Shown here piece after piece: positions 50,274 to 59,769 of a stretch of DNA of 64,000 bases. Every line of letters starts with the position of its first letter. Positions within the stretch are counted from its first letter, which is position 1. The DNA lies in assembly GCA_964424115.1 (NCBI GenBank), contig CAYRHN010000017.1, positions 19,347 through 83,346 on the forward strand, read 5' to 3'. The DNA comes from CAYRHN01 sp964424115 (GTDB taxonomy: Bacteria; Chloroflexota; Anaerolineae; Anaerolineales; Anaerolineaceae). The notes under the pieces were generated by a model, which was given only the letters and a program-made list of their open reading frames with translations, did no database searches and had not been told where the DNA came from. The translations under genes were made by a program, and so were the position numbers.

Positions 50274-53105
50274 ATGTCTGCGAATAATCCATCCAACCCA
50301 TCTGGTGCCTCGAAACCTGTAGGACGGCCATCGCTTATTATCGGACTTGGCGGTACTGGACAATATGCAATTCAAAAATTTCTAAATGAAATCGGCAAAA
50401 TAAACCAAAATGAAGGCATTAATCGCGACATTAAACCTTCAAACCTTCTAGTAATCGACACCGACGAAAGGAGCATCAGCGATTGGTTGCAGGAGTCAAT
50501 CGAATCATCTCCAAAAAAACGCCGCGAAAATTACCAAAAACCTAAAGCACGTATGACTATTCAAACGGCGCTCCAGGAATACCCCCTGCTGGTAGTTTTG
50601 GGAGACCCAGGTTCTGGCAAAACCACTTTGCTAAAATACATAACCCTTTGTTATGCCGAAAACAAGCTGGATCAATTAGGCGCTCAACGCAGGCGCCTGC
50701 CAATTTTTGTGCGATTGTATGATTACATTTCACGCCGCTCCCAACAACAAAATAATTACTCCTTGGTAGATTATCTTTATACCCAGGCGCATGATAAATA
50801 TATTCTCAACTTGCCACCGGGTTTTTTTGAAGACGCGTTAACCAAAGGCGAATGTTGTCTATGCTTGGACGGGTTGGATGAGTTGGGTTCGCTGGACTTA
50901 CGTCATGAAATGGTTGAAAGCATTCAAGCCCTGGCAACACGTTTTCCACGCAATCAATTTATCATTACCTCGCGTATTGTGGGCTACAGCGAAGCACCAT
51001 TAAACAGCAAGATATTTACCCATTTAACCGTATTGCCGTTTAGCGATGAGGATATTCAAAATTTTGTTCGAAAATGGTACTGGGCCCGCGAACCCGACCA
51101 TGCGCAAGCTGAAGAATCTGCGCAATCGCTGATCAAAACCATTCTAGAAGAACCGCGCATCAAGTTGCTGGCCACCAATCCATTGATGTTAACCATCATT
51201 GCCCTGGTACATCGAATTGAAGCCCAGCTCCCCAATGAACGAGTTAAGTTGTATGAAAAATGTGTTACTACTTTGGTGGATACCTGGTACCAAGCCAAAG
51301 GCATCAAATACCAAGATCAGCAGCGCCCCGCTTATATTTTCCGATATCGTTTCTTGGAATGGTTGGCTTATTGGATGCATTCGCAAGTAACCAGTTCGCG
51401 CCAAGCATATGAAATTCAAGAACATGAATTGGAAGACCTATTGGCAGGCTTTTTATTGGCTGAAACCACCTTGAATATCGGTAAGGAAAAAGCGCGCCAG
51501 GAAGTGCGCCATTTTGTGGAAACAGTTAAATCGCGCACCGGACTGTTGATCGAACGCGGCGAAAAGCTATACTCTTTCACCCATCTGACCTTTCAAGAAT
51601 ATATGGCGGCAGGTGAGATCGTAAAAAGATTTGATGAGTATTTTGAGAAAGAAAAGTGCTGGGCCGAGTTGGAGCCGCACCTGCATGAAGCTCATTGGCG
51701 TGAAGTAATCTTATTAGTATTAGGGCGATTAAACACCCGAACAACGCTCACTACCTTTTTGGTAACAAAAATTCTTGATTATCCTGAACCAGAGGAAAAA
51801 CTGCGCTATGCCAACTTGTTGTTGGCAGCCCGGATACTGGCAGACCACATAGCTGTAGATTTTGCCTTGAAAGAACGGATCTGGCATGAATTGGTTTTGT
51901 TAATGCGCATTAGTCCGGCAATTGCTGATCAGATAATAACTCTTCTAATGCAATTTAAGGGCGAAGACGAAATCAAAACCATTATCTCCTTATTGGTTAA
52001 GTCCCTTCAGGATAATTCGATTTCTTCCAGTATCCATTATCAAATATTATTTGCTTTCTATCAAAATAATATAACTGATCCACGTTTAAAACCGGTCCTG
52101 CAATCCATCATTTCCGAACCATCCCGTGAACCAGCCCTTCGAGCAGTTGCTGCATATATTTGGGGCGTCAAATATGATCTAACTGTAGCTCAACAGGAAT
52201 TGACCGCAATTATTAAAGATCAGACTCTTCCCATGGATGTATGCGGGATTGGTCTGGAATTTTTGGCCCAGTTAGGGAATCCAAGCCGATTGGTAATCGT
52301 CGAACTGGAAAAAATCTTGCGCAATCCGGTCTATTCCAGCCGTATTCGATGCGCAATAGCAGTAGCCCTGATCCAATTAGGTCAGTTAAGTACTGGTTTG
52401 AAAGCATTGCAAAAACTTGCCATCACGCGTGCACAGCCCACACCGGTCCGTGAACTGGCAATTAAGGCAATGGGAGCATACGGTAAGAACGATGTCGAGA
52501 CCGGGCGGTCTCTTCTTTTGATGGCGGGAAATAAACAAACTGAACTTGATTTGCGTATCGCCTGCTGTGAGGCGCTAGCCACGAATAATCAAACTGAAGC
52601 AGTGGTTTTAGTTTTGGACGGGATAACCAAGAAACAAGGCATAAAACCTGCTCAAATCATGCGGTTGGTTAGTATATTTGAAAGTCTTAAAGATACACAA
52701 CGGACAATTAAGTATGTCTCGGAGCTAATGGAGGATAAGAAACTTCCGATCGAAACTCGCTGTTGGGCTGTACAGGTGCTGGTTAGACTAAACGAAACCG
52801 ATCGGGCAGTTATTATCTTGAAGGCGCTTGAAAAGAAAGTTTTTCTTAGAGCGCAAGAAAAAATAGCCATTGCCAAGGCGTATATATCCATGAGCTATTT
52901 CGATCAAGCTTATTCGATTCTCTATAGTGTTGCCAATAACTCCTCCGCCAAGGATAAAGAACGCCTGGATGCAGTAGAATTACTTACCCGCATTGGCAGA
53001 GACGAGGGCATGGAAACGGTGCGGGCCGAAATCTTTACCCGCTATAACCATTTGCGGTCAGGCGATAACGCAGAAACGCTCACCATAGGACAGGAAACCG
53101 AATGA
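50274..53105 (+). CDS. NACHT NTPase with tubulin-like N-terminal segment and helical-repeat sensor
   Basis: A 943-residue STAND-type ATPase. Residues 1-90 are unusual: GRPSLIIGLGGTGQYAIQKF and LLVIDTDER match the start of bacterial tubulin-like proteins (glycine-rich loop and second strand). The NACHT domain then begins at about 92, with Walker A LGDPGSGKTTLL (109-120), Walker B LCLDGLDELG (196-205) and the sensor segment FIITSRIVGYSEAP. Helical NACHT-associated parts run to about 480. The remainder (500-930) is a HEAT/ARM-type solenoid, the likely ligand sensor (PTPVRELAIKAMGAYGKNDV, RIACCEALATNNQTEAVVLV). Bacterial NACHT proteins give antiphage immunity. Its stop overlaps hsdR by four bases. 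Confidence 0.82.
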   Translation: MSANNPSNPSGASKPVGRPSLIIGLGGTGQYAIQKFLNEIGKINQNEGINRDIKPSNLLVIDTDERSISDWLQESIESSPKKRRENYQKPKARMTIQTALQEYPLLVVLGDPGSGKTTLLKYITLCYAENKLDQLGAQRRRLPIFVRLYDYISRRSQQQNNYSLVDYLYTQAHDKYILNLPPGFFEDALTKGECCLCLDGLDELGSLDLRHEMVESIQALATRFPRNQFIITSRIVGYSEAPLNSKIFTHLTVLPFSDEDIQNFVRKWYWAREPDHAQAEESAQSLIKTILEEPRIKLLATNPLMLTIIALVHRIEAQLPNERVKLYEKCVTTLVDTWYQAKGIKYQDQQRPAYIFRYRFLEWLAYWMHSQVTSSRQAYEIQEHELEDLLAGFLLAETTLNIGKEKARQEVRHFVETVKSRTGLLIERGEKLYSFTHLTFQEYMAAGEIVKRFDEYFEKEKCWAELEPHLHEAHWREVILLVLGRLNTRTTLTTFLVTKILDYPEPEEKLRYANLLLAARILADHIAVDFALKERIWHELVLLMRISPAIADQIITLLMQFKGEDEIKTIISLLVKSLQDNSISSSIHYQILFAFYQNNITDPRLKPVLQSIISEPSREPALRAVAAYIWGVKYDLTVAQQELTAIIKDQTLPMDVCGIGLEFLAQLGNPSRLVIVELEKILRNPVYSSRIRCAIAVALIQLGQLSTGLKALQKLAITRAQPTPVRELAIKAMGAYGKNDVETGRSLLLMAGNKQTELDLRIACCEALATNNQTEAVVLVLDGITKKQGIKPAQIMRLVSIFESLKDTQRTIKYVSELMEDKKLPIETRCWAVQVLVRLNETDRAVIILKALEKKVFLRAQEKIAIAKAYISMSYFDQAYSILYSVANNSSAKDKERLDAVELLTRIGRDEGMETVRAEIFTRYNHLRSGDNAETLTIGQETE

Positions 53106-56020
53106 TCTCTTCAGAATACTTGGCCGTACAAAAGCCTTTGATACGTTATGCCCGTGAAGCGGGTTGGACTTACCTTTCCCCAGATGATATTATGCGCCTA
53201 CGTGGCGGGGAAGAACGCATACTTTTGGGAGAAATCTTCGTCAAACAGGCTCAACAACTTAATCCAAGTATTATAGATTTAGGGCGCGCGGAAGAACTGC
53301 GCAAACAGTTGGAACGGCTGAAGCCCTCCATAGAAGGCAACCAGGACGCCTGGGAATACCTGCGTGGCCTGAAGACTATCTTTGTCCCAGAACAAAGACG
53401 CGAATTAAATATCTCGCTGTTGGATGCACTGCATTGGCAGAGTAACACATTTCATGTCACCGATGAATTTTCCTTCACCAATGGCAAATACCGCATCCGC
53501 CAGGATGTGGCCTTCTTCATAAATGGCATCCCAGTGCTGATGGTAGAAACCAAGGCTGCCACCAAATTGGAAGGTATTGCCGAAGCTTTTGAACAGGTGC
53601 GCCGTTACCACCGCGAAGGACCAGAATTGCTTTCCCTGCAACAAATTTTTACCCTCACCCATCTGGTTCAATATTATTATGGGGCCACCTGGAATTTATC
53701 GCGCAAAAATTTATATAACTGGCGTGATGAGCAGGCTGGGGTAGATTATGAAACGCTAGTTAAAACCTTCCTTGCCCCTCAACGCATGGTGCGTGTTCTG
53801 GCAGATTTCATCCTTTTCACCCGCCAGGATGACCAACTCAGCAAGATCATCCTGCGTCCACACCAAATGCGCGCTGTGGAGCGCGCCGTACAACGCGCTG
53901 CCGATCCGCAAAAGCGCCGTGGCCTGGTCTGGCATACCCAAGGTTCTGGTAAAACTTTCACCATGATCACCATTGCTAAAAAACTGCTGGAAGAGCCACA
54001 TTTTCAAAACCCCACCGTCTTGATGTTGGTTGACCGCAATGAGCTGGAAACCCAGCTTTTTGGCAATTTAAGAGCTGCTGGATTTGAGTACGCCACCATT
54101 GCACGTTCCAAAGATCATCTAGTGGAACTGCTTGCTCAGGATCAGCGCGGCCTGATCGTCAGCATGATCCACAAATTTGATGACATTCCCGCCAATGTCA
54201 ACCTGCGCAAAAATTTCATAGTCCTGGTGGATGAAGCGCATCGCACAACCGGTGGTGATTTGGGAAATTACCTTATGGGGGCTTTACCCAATGCTACCTA
54301 TCTTGGTTTTACCGGCACGCCAATTGATCACAGCGCCAAAGGTCAGGGCACTTTTAAAGTCTTTGGCCGCGACGATCCCAAAGGATACCTGGATAAATAT
54401 AGTATCCAGGAGAGCATCAGTGATGGCACCACCGTTCCCCTGCATTACACCCTGGCCCCCAATGAACTACGCGTAGACCGAGAAACTCTGGAACGTGAAT
54501 TTCTTACCCTCAAAGAAACAGAGGGCGTCAGTGATATTGAAGAGCTAAACCGCATATTGGACAAAGCAGTCACCTTACGCAATATGCTCAAGAATCTTGA
54601 TCGTATGACACGCATTGCTGCCTACATCGCCAATCACTACCGCGAGGTAGTAGAGCCAATGGGCTACAAAGCATTCCTGGTAGCAGTTGACCGTGAAGCC
54701 TGTGCGCGGTACAAGGAATTGCTGGATAAAGTACTTCCCCCTGAATACTCCGAAGTGGTATACAGCCCAGCGCACAATGACAGCGAAGATCTGGCGCGAT
54801 ATCATCTCTCCGAAGATCAAGAAAAGCAGGTTCGTAAGGATTTTCGCAACCCAGAGAAGCTGCCAAAAATTTTGATTGTCACCGAGAAATTACTCACCGG
54901 ATTCGATGCCCCGGTTTTATATTGCATGTACCTGGATAAACCGATGCGTGACCATGTTTTGCTGCAAGCCATCGCACGCGTGAATCGACCGTACGAAAAC
55001 GAATTTGGGCATCCCAAACCGGCCGGGTTTGTGTTGGATTTTGTTGGCATCTTTGAAAAACTTGAACAAGCCCTGGCCTTCGACAGCCAGGATGTGCAAG
55101 GAGCGCTGGCTGATCTGGATAAGCTCAAAGCACGCTTTGCGACATTGATGCAAACCGCGCGTGACGAACCGCTGAAGCTGGTTGGATTCTATGACTCGCC
55201 AGATAAGGTGATCGAGAAAATTCTGGAACATTTCCGCGACGAGGAAATCCGCCACACTTTTTATCACTTCTTCAAAGAACTCGAAACGCTATACGAGATA
55301 ATTTCACCAGACCCCGACTTACGTCCATTCTTGCACGATTACAACCAGGTGGCGCGTATGTATGCATTACTACGCTCCGCCTATGACAGCTTATTCATTG
55401 ATCATGAATTAACTAGGAAAACTGCCGAATTGGTGCAAAAGAACACGGAAAGCGGAAACATCCAGGAAAGCATGGAAGTGTATGAGATCAATGAGCACCT
55501 TCTGGAAAAGCTGAATGCAGAAAGCAAGCCCGATACAGTCAAGGTCTTCAACCTGCTTAAAAGCATTGCCGATATTGTCGATAAAAAGATGACTCAGGCC
55601 CCATACTTGGTTTCAATTGGTGAACGCGCCGAGGCAATTGCCCAGGCCTACCAACAGCGCCAGCTAGATACCCAGGAAGCCCTGCACCATCTTGAGGAAT
55701 TGATCAACGAGGTCAACCAGGCCGAACGCGAACGCGCCGCCACCTCACTAACTCCTATCGCTTTCACCGTGTATTACTTGTTGCGCAAAGCTGAGCGCGC
55801 TGAACCGGAACAACAAGCAATCCAAATGGCGGAAATCTTCAGCCGTTATCCGTATTATCGCTCCAACCCGGCCCAGGAACGTTCCGCAAAGCAAGAACTA
55901 TACCGCGTTTTGATCCAGGCGGATACTGCAGCAGGTAAAACGCCGGACATTGAGACATTGAAAATTTTGGTGGATCAAATCTTTGCCGTTTCCATCCGCA
56001 CCGGGAGTTCCCACGCATGA
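53102..56020 (+). CDS. hsdR: Type I restriction subunit HsdR
   Basis: A 972-residue translocating endonuclease. The N-terminal PD-(D/E)xK nuclease has KYRIRQDVAFFINGIPVLMV followed by ETKA. The SF2 motor has VWHTQGSGKTFTM (Walker A), FIVLVDEAHRT (DEAH-type box), YLGFTGTP and LLQAIARVNRPY (motif VI). It pumps and cuts DNA when the complex meets an unmethylated target. It is separated from hsdS by four genes (about 5.9 kb), which is not the usual arrangement, yet overlaps the NACHT gene by four bases and the next gene by four, so one operon is very likely. The length is normal. Confidence 0.94.
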   Translation: MISSEYLAVQKPLIRYAREAGWTYLSPDDIMRLRGGEERILLGEIFVKQAQQLNPSIIDLGRAEELRKQLERLKPSIEGNQDAWEYLRGLKTIFVPEQRRELNISLLDALHWQSNTFHVTDEFSFTNGKYRIRQDVAFFINGIPVLMVETKAATKLEGIAEAFEQVRRYHREGPELLSLQQIFTLTHLVQYYYGATWNLSRKNLYNWRDEQAGVDYETLVKTFLAPQRMVRVLADFILFTRQDDQLSKIILRPHQMRAVERAVQRAADPQKRRGLVWHTQGSGKTFTMITIAKKLLEEPHFQNPTVLMLVDRNELETQLFGNLRAAGFEYATIARSKDHLVELLAQDQRGLIVSMIHKFDDIPANVNLRKNFIVLVDEAHRTTGGDLGNYLMGALPNATYLGFTGTPIDHSAKGQGTFKVFGRDDPKGYLDKYSIQESISDGTTVPLHYTLAPNELRVDRETLEREFLTLKETEGVSDIEELNRILDKAVTLRNMLKNLDRMTRIAAYIANHYREVVEPMGYKAFLVAVDREACARYKELLDKVLPPEYSEVVYSPAHNDSEDLARYHLSEDQEKQVRKDFRNPEKLPKILIVTEKLLTGFDAPVLYCMYLDKPMRDHVLLQAIARVNRPYENEFGHPKPAGFVLDFVGIFEKLEQALAFDSQDVQGALADLDKLKARFATLMQTARDEPLKLVGFYDSPDKVIEKILEHFRDEEIRHTFYHFFKELETLYEIISPDPDLRPFLHDYNQVARMYALLRSAYDSLFIDHELTRKTAELVQKNTESGNIQESMEVYEINEHLLEKLNAESKPDTVKVFNLLKSIADIVDKKMTQAPYLVSIGERAEAIAQAYQQRQLDTQEALHHLEELINEVNQAERERAATSLTPIAFTVYYLLRKAERAEPEQQAIQMAEIFSRYPYYRSNPAQERSAKQELYRVLIQADTAAGKTPDIETLKILVDQIFAVSIRTGSSHA

Positions 56021-56328
56021 CCGAAATTGACGAGAAAGACTCCCTGCCCCTGGCGCTAGAGCAAATCGTTCCAGCGGAATTGTTTAAAGCCGAAGTGCGC
56101 GCCATGGCTGCTAAAATGGGAGTTGAACCGCAATCCATCACCCTGCGCGCGATGAAACGCAAATGGGCCAGCTGCTCCAGCAAAGGAAACCTGACCTTTG
56201 ATCTGGATCTATTGCGCCAGCCTGCTAATTTTAGGCGCAAAGTAATCGTGCATGAACTGCTGCACTTGAAAGTTCCAAACCACGGGAAACTATTCAAGGC
56301 TATGGAAGCGATGTATTTGGCCGAGTGA
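56017..56328 (+). CDS. YgjP-type metalloprotease domain protein (short)
   Basis: A 103-residue protein with the YgjP (DUF45, M48-like) core: ITLRAMKRKWASCSSKGNLT, then LRQPANFRRKVIVHELLHLK with the HExxH zinc site (HELLH), and the distal ligand in VPNHGKLFKAM. Full YgjP proteins have about 170-240 residues; this one lacks the N-terminal half. Such short forms occur as the gene after hsdR in other type I operons, so it is likely a normal accessory part. It starts in ATGA overlap with hsdR. Its role with R-M is not known. Confidence 0.82.
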   Translation: MTEIDEKDSLPLALEQIVPAELFKAEVRAMAAKMGVEPQSITLRAMKRKWASCSSKGNLTFDLDLLRQPANFRRKVIVHELLHLKVPNHGKLFKAMEAMYLAE

Positions 56329-56340
56329 AGGAGAAAGATT

Positions 56341-56661
56341 ATGAATGTCTGGAATGAATTGAAAAAGTTGGAAGGGCAAGAATTAGCCACATTGGACCGT
56401 GGACGCAGGTTTAAGGTGGAGAATGTCATTTCGCCCAAATTGGTTGTTTTGTTCTTATTCATACCGCAAAACAGCCGTTTAATTCAAGCTCCAGAAATCG
56501 AGGGGGCGTTCAAGGAACTAGAAAGAGAAAAAACAATCACAAGAGGGATAATTCAAGAGAAATTTGCGCCGCGTAACTCTGCGTATGTGGCTGCCCTGCT
56601 TGCGGAATTGCCAAATGTCGAATATTCTCTCAATCCGATTGCCTTACACTTAACCAAATAA
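56341..56661 (+). CDS. Unknown small protein at the end of the R-M operon
   Basis: A 106-residue soluble protein. It begins WNELKKLEGQELATLDRGRRFKVENV and ends in a helical pair (AFKELEREKTITRGIIQEKF, SAYVAALLAELPNVE) that reads like a small winged-helix. It lies 12 bases after the YgjP gene, preceded by AAGGAGAAAG, and is the ninth gene of the operon. I recognise no family; a DNA-binding accessory is possible. The convergent HTH gene ends only five bases away. Confidence 0.6.
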   Translation: MNVWNELKKLEGQELATLDRGRRFKVENVISPKLVVLFLFIPQNSRLIQAPEIEGAFKELEREKTITRGIIQEKFAPRNSAYVAALLAELPNVEYSLNPIALHLTK

Positions 56662-56666
56662 CAATT

Positions 56667-57446
56667 CTACTTCTTCCCATTCTTCCGATACAATCCCTCC
56701 GCCTCCAGGTCCTTAAAATCCTGCGTGATCGTCTGCCGGGAAACGTCCAATCGGCGACCATATTCGACATTGGTCAGGCTGGGATTCTGCTTAATCATGT
56801 CAAGTAATTGACGTCGCCGCGCTTTACGTTTTGCCTCTCGACCCGCCTGCAAACGCGCCTGATCTGCGTCAGACAACCCGTTATTTGACACTATTGTTTG
56901 ACGGTCGGGATCAAGTGGATCAGTCACAATTTGACGTCTCATTTGACGCGCTTCTTGACGCGCTGCTTTACGGTCCTCGCGTTCCATGTTGATTGCCGCT
57001 AACCGGTGCCAGTGGCTGCGCCGCAGCGCTACAACCATCGCGGCGGTTAAAGTCAATACAGGGAGCAAAAGTACTGCCAAATGTTTGGCATCCGGAATTA
57101 CATCGAACAACACTGTGAGCAAAATGATACTGGCCAGGTAAACCACTACCGCTGCGATGGCCAGCTTCACTGGTGCTGGTTCGTTGCTTTTATGGCGTGT
57201 GCGGTTGTATTCCCACAATCTCAGCGCAACATTGATCGAGGCGATCCCCAATGATTCGACGATCACGGCCATGATGACACCCAGCCACGGATCCCATGCT
57301 AAAAGCTTGACCGTCGCGCGGGCGATCAACACAGCCGAGGGCAGCGGGGTGAGCCACGGCATCACACCAATAACCGCATCAATGAGGAAATCCTCCACCG
57401 CGCCTGCCGACTCCTTTACTCTGTTAAGTTTATTTCCCAATCCCAT
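56667..57446 (-). CDS. Membrane protein with C-terminal HTH, downstream of tniQ
   Basis: A 259-residue protein. The first 165 residues carry four hydrophobic helices (MPWLTPLPSAVLIARATV, WLGVIMAVIVESLGIASINV, LAIAAVVVYLASIILLTVLF, LAVLLLPVLTLTAAMVVAL). A strongly basic, charged helix follows (RQEARQMRRQIVTD) and then a DeoR-like winged HTH (MIKQNPSLTNVEYGRRLDVS, RQTITQDFKDLEAEGLYRKN). It is thus a membrane-tethered DNA-binding protein. It starts 10 bases after tniQ with GAGGAGGT upstream, so it is part of the transposition operon, where no such protein is standard. It could regulate, tether the element, or select a target. Function unknown. Confidence 0.7.
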   Translation of the reverse strand: MGLGNKLNRVKESAGAVEDFLIDAVIGVMPWLTPLPSAVLIARATVKLLAWDPWLGVIMAVIVESLGIASINVALRLWEYNRTRHKSNEPAPVKLAIAAVVVYLASIILLTVLFDVIPDAKHLAVLLLPVLTLTAAMVVALRRSHWHRLAAINMEREDRKAARQEARQMRRQIVTDPLDPDRQTIVSNNGLSDADQARLQAGREAKRKARRRQLLDMIKQNPSLTNVEYGRRLDVSRQTITQDFKDLEAEGLYRKNGKK

Positions 57447-57456
57447 AAGACCTCCT

Positions 57457-58518
57457 CTATAAATCGGATACTAATCGCTTTACTTTCGAATACTGTAATA
57501 GAATCGTCTCCGGTATACCAGTCAGACCCACAATAGATTCCATTGTGACTTTGATATTTCTTTGTCTCTGCGCTCGGATGAGACTGCTGATTTTGAAATA
57601 AAGGTCATTTTCTTTTCGTGAGATGTTATTCCCACGACTTGATAATCGATGATGTTCCCTTGGATTCAATCTGATTTGAAACAAATCTCGAAGCGTGATT
57701 CCAATTGCGTAAACGTATCGAATATAATCTTGAAAACAAATATCTTTCGCGTTAAGGATGCCGCATTCCAATAAAGTTAATGTGGCTGGGGGTAAGCCTA
57801 ATGGGTCAGTGAGCGTAAGGTTATTCACATTCATCAACATCCGCGCTTGATACAATTGCATTCCAATACGTTCACGAATCATCTCAACAGGTACCATCTC
57901 GATCTGGTTGGGGCGAAGAATGAACTCCAAATCCAACCGCACCTGATGGCATCGGGCTATTTCCTCTAAGGTTAGCTCCTCCACCGGAGAATTCTCCAGA
58001 TGAAATTCACAGGTGGGACATTTCCCAACTTCTGGAGGCAAACGCCAACTAACCAGTGGAATATATGCATTGCAATTTGAGCAACTATTCACCATGCGGC
58101 AACCATGCAAATCGCATCCGATCAATTCTTTGAAACGCCAGGTCAATCGATAATACATTTTTTCCGACAAGCAACGCGGGCAAAAATAAAGTGTGGGATG
58201 AAGAGCGCTGGAAAGGAAAGGGCGTAGCGCCTTACCGGCAATCCCGCGTCCAAAATTGGTCGCCAGGTAGTGAAAGGTCGTTTGCCGCAAATCCTCTTCT
58301 GTAAGATTTAACTGTTTGCTCAAACTGCAGTACGGCTCTCGCGGATAATCATCTAAATGCCTTAGCGAGGTTGGATTTTTGTTGCATAACAACCAGTAAG
58401 TAATTTCCCTTATACTGTCCATCTCCTCATCTTTTGCCTCTCGTTGAATATAGCTTGAAAACGATTCAAACGGTTGGGGTTTTAAGTGACCCGCTACAAC
58501 ATCAAATACAAGCGACAT
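57457..58518 (-). CDS. tniQ: TniQ/TnsD-family target-selection protein
   Basis: A 353-residue TniQ-domain protein with zinc-finger cysteines: LYFCPRCLSEKMYYRLTWRF, LIGCDLHGCRMVNSCSNCNAY and VGKCPTCEFHLE. The N-terminal helical part (ESFSSYIQREAKDEEMDSIR) is typical. TniQ/TnsD proteins choose the insertion site, by DNA binding in Tn7 TnsD or through a Cascade/Cas12k complex in CRISPR-associated elements, and recruit TnsC. With about 150 residues after the zinc region it is longer than the CRISPR-associated TniQ of type V-K and could bind DNA itself. It lies 104 bases after tnsC. No cas gene is present. Confidence 0.85.
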   Translation of the reverse strand: MSLVFDVVAGHLKPQPFESFSSYIQREAKDEEMDSIREITYWLLCNKNPTSLRHLDDYPREPYCSLSKQLNLTEEDLRQTTFHYLATNFGRGIAGKALRPFLSSALHPTLYFCPRCLSEKMYYRLTWRFKELIGCDLHGCRMVNSCSNCNAYIPLVSWRLPPEVGKCPTCEFHLENSPVEELTLEEIARCHQVRLDLEFILRPNQIEMVPVEMIRERIGMQLYQARMLMNVNNLTLTDPLGLPPATLTLLECGILNAKDICFQDYIRYVYAIGITLRDLFQIRLNPREHHRLSSRGNNISRKENDLYFKISSLIRAQRQRNIKVTMESIVGLTGIPETILLQYSKVKRLVSDL

Positions 58519-58622
58519 AGGGGAATTTTCTGCTCCTATTTATCCAAGATAAGTGGCTGGCAAAAACCCGAGGCGCGGGTGATTTTTTAGCGCTATTCAC
58601 CGCAAGAAAACAGCCCCAACAT

Positions 58623-59756
58623 TTAACTACCATGCAACCAGGCCTTTCTTAAAATCTCCATAGTGATACAGTTAAAATTACCGTTAAAGGCCTGATCACA
58701 AGCATCCCTCAGAAGCGTCATCATGGGACGTAAAGTTCCTCCAGTTACCTTCTCAATGAATTCTGCAGGCCCTTCCTCTAGCCGATTATTCTTGATAATG
58801 GTGCGATCTGAAAGATGCGAAGATCCCGTAAGTGGTAAAAACAGTTCCACATAATCTAAAAAAGCATCTAGACCATCTCCTTCAAATGGATGTAAATCAA
58901 TTTGAGTAGGCCAACGCCCGGCTATCTCAGAATCTCCATGCGTGAATTTCTCAGGATCACAAGAAGCAACTGCAATGCACAGATTGGGGAGATGATTGGT
59001 CAGCTCTAATATTTTTCGTCGAACACTATGTTTAACCATGTGCTCAATTTCATCAATGATCAGCATTTGCACCCTACACTTTTTCATGTAAGTCAGCGCC
59101 TTTCTGAACAGACTATCCTCTTTATCTGACACAAAAAAAGTTTTGCCGCACGATTGAATGATCTTCTGATAGATCTCTTTTGCATTTCGCGGTTCTATAG
59201 GAGAGTCAATTTTGATAACCGGGATAACGTTATATTCGAAATCAACATATGCGGGGGTCTGGTTTACTCGCCAATTAAAAAAGGTGGTTTTTCCCATTCC
59301 CGAAAGCCCTCCCAACATAAAATTTCTGGAGTGACCTAAATATTTATCCCGAAGAAGAAAATCGATCTTCTTGTTGATACGTTGTAATTCCGGCGTCATC
59401 ACAAAATATAACTGGTTCATCCAAAGTCTTTTTTCCCGAATCGTCAAGCCCCTATACTGATCCCTCATTTCCACAAAATAGTTCTCATTAATCACCTGTG
59501 GGTCTATGACAATCGGAATGGGATTCTTGAATACATGGATCTGCTCTTGATAGGAGACCAGTTGCGCTATTAATTGAAAATCTTGCGGAGTTTCCTTCAA
59601 TCTAAAAATGCGATTATCCAGTTCTTGGTTTTGTGCTTGCCAATTCGATTCCCAGACTTGAAGTTCCTCTAAACGTTTACGCACATCAATTACTCCCTTT
59701 TCGAGACGGTAGTATTGCCTTATATTCTCAGAAGATCCTACAACAGGTTCGTCCAC
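58623..59756 (-). CDS. tnsC: Transposition ATPase TnsC
   Basis: An AAA+ ATPase of about 377 residues. Walker A is FMLGGLSGMGKTTFFNW, Walker B is VQMLIIDEIEHM and sensor 1 is LCIAVASCDPEK; the last 80 residues (AEFIEKVTGGTLRPMMTLLR) are the usual lid. TnsC links the target selector to the transposase and polymerises on DNA. I prefer a GTG start at 59756, just after the tnsB stop, with TTGGAG five bases before; an ATG at 59843 would add 29 residues inside tnsB. The N-terminal 150 residues are long for TnsC and probably contact TnsB or TniQ. Confidence 0.85.
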   Translation of the reverse strand: MDEPVVGSSENIRQYYRLEKGVIDVRKRLEELQVWESNWQAQNQELDNRIFRLKETPQDFQLIAQLVSYQEQIHVFKNPIPIVIDPQVINENYFVEMRDQYRGLTIREKRLWMNQLYFVMTPELQRINKKIDFLLRDKYLGHSRNFMLGGLSGMGKTTFFNWRVNQTPAYVDFEYNVIPVIKIDSPIEPRNAKEIYQKIIQSCGKTFFVSDKEDSLFRKALTYMKKCRVQMLIIDEIEHMVKHSVRRKILELTNHLPNLCIAVASCDPEKFTHGDSEIAGRWPTQIDLHPFEGDGLDAFLDYVELFLPLTGSSHLSDRTIIKNNRLEEGPAEFIEKVTGGTLRPMMTLLRDACDQAFNGNFNCITMEILRKAWLHGS

Positions 59757-59769
59757 ATCAACTCCAATT

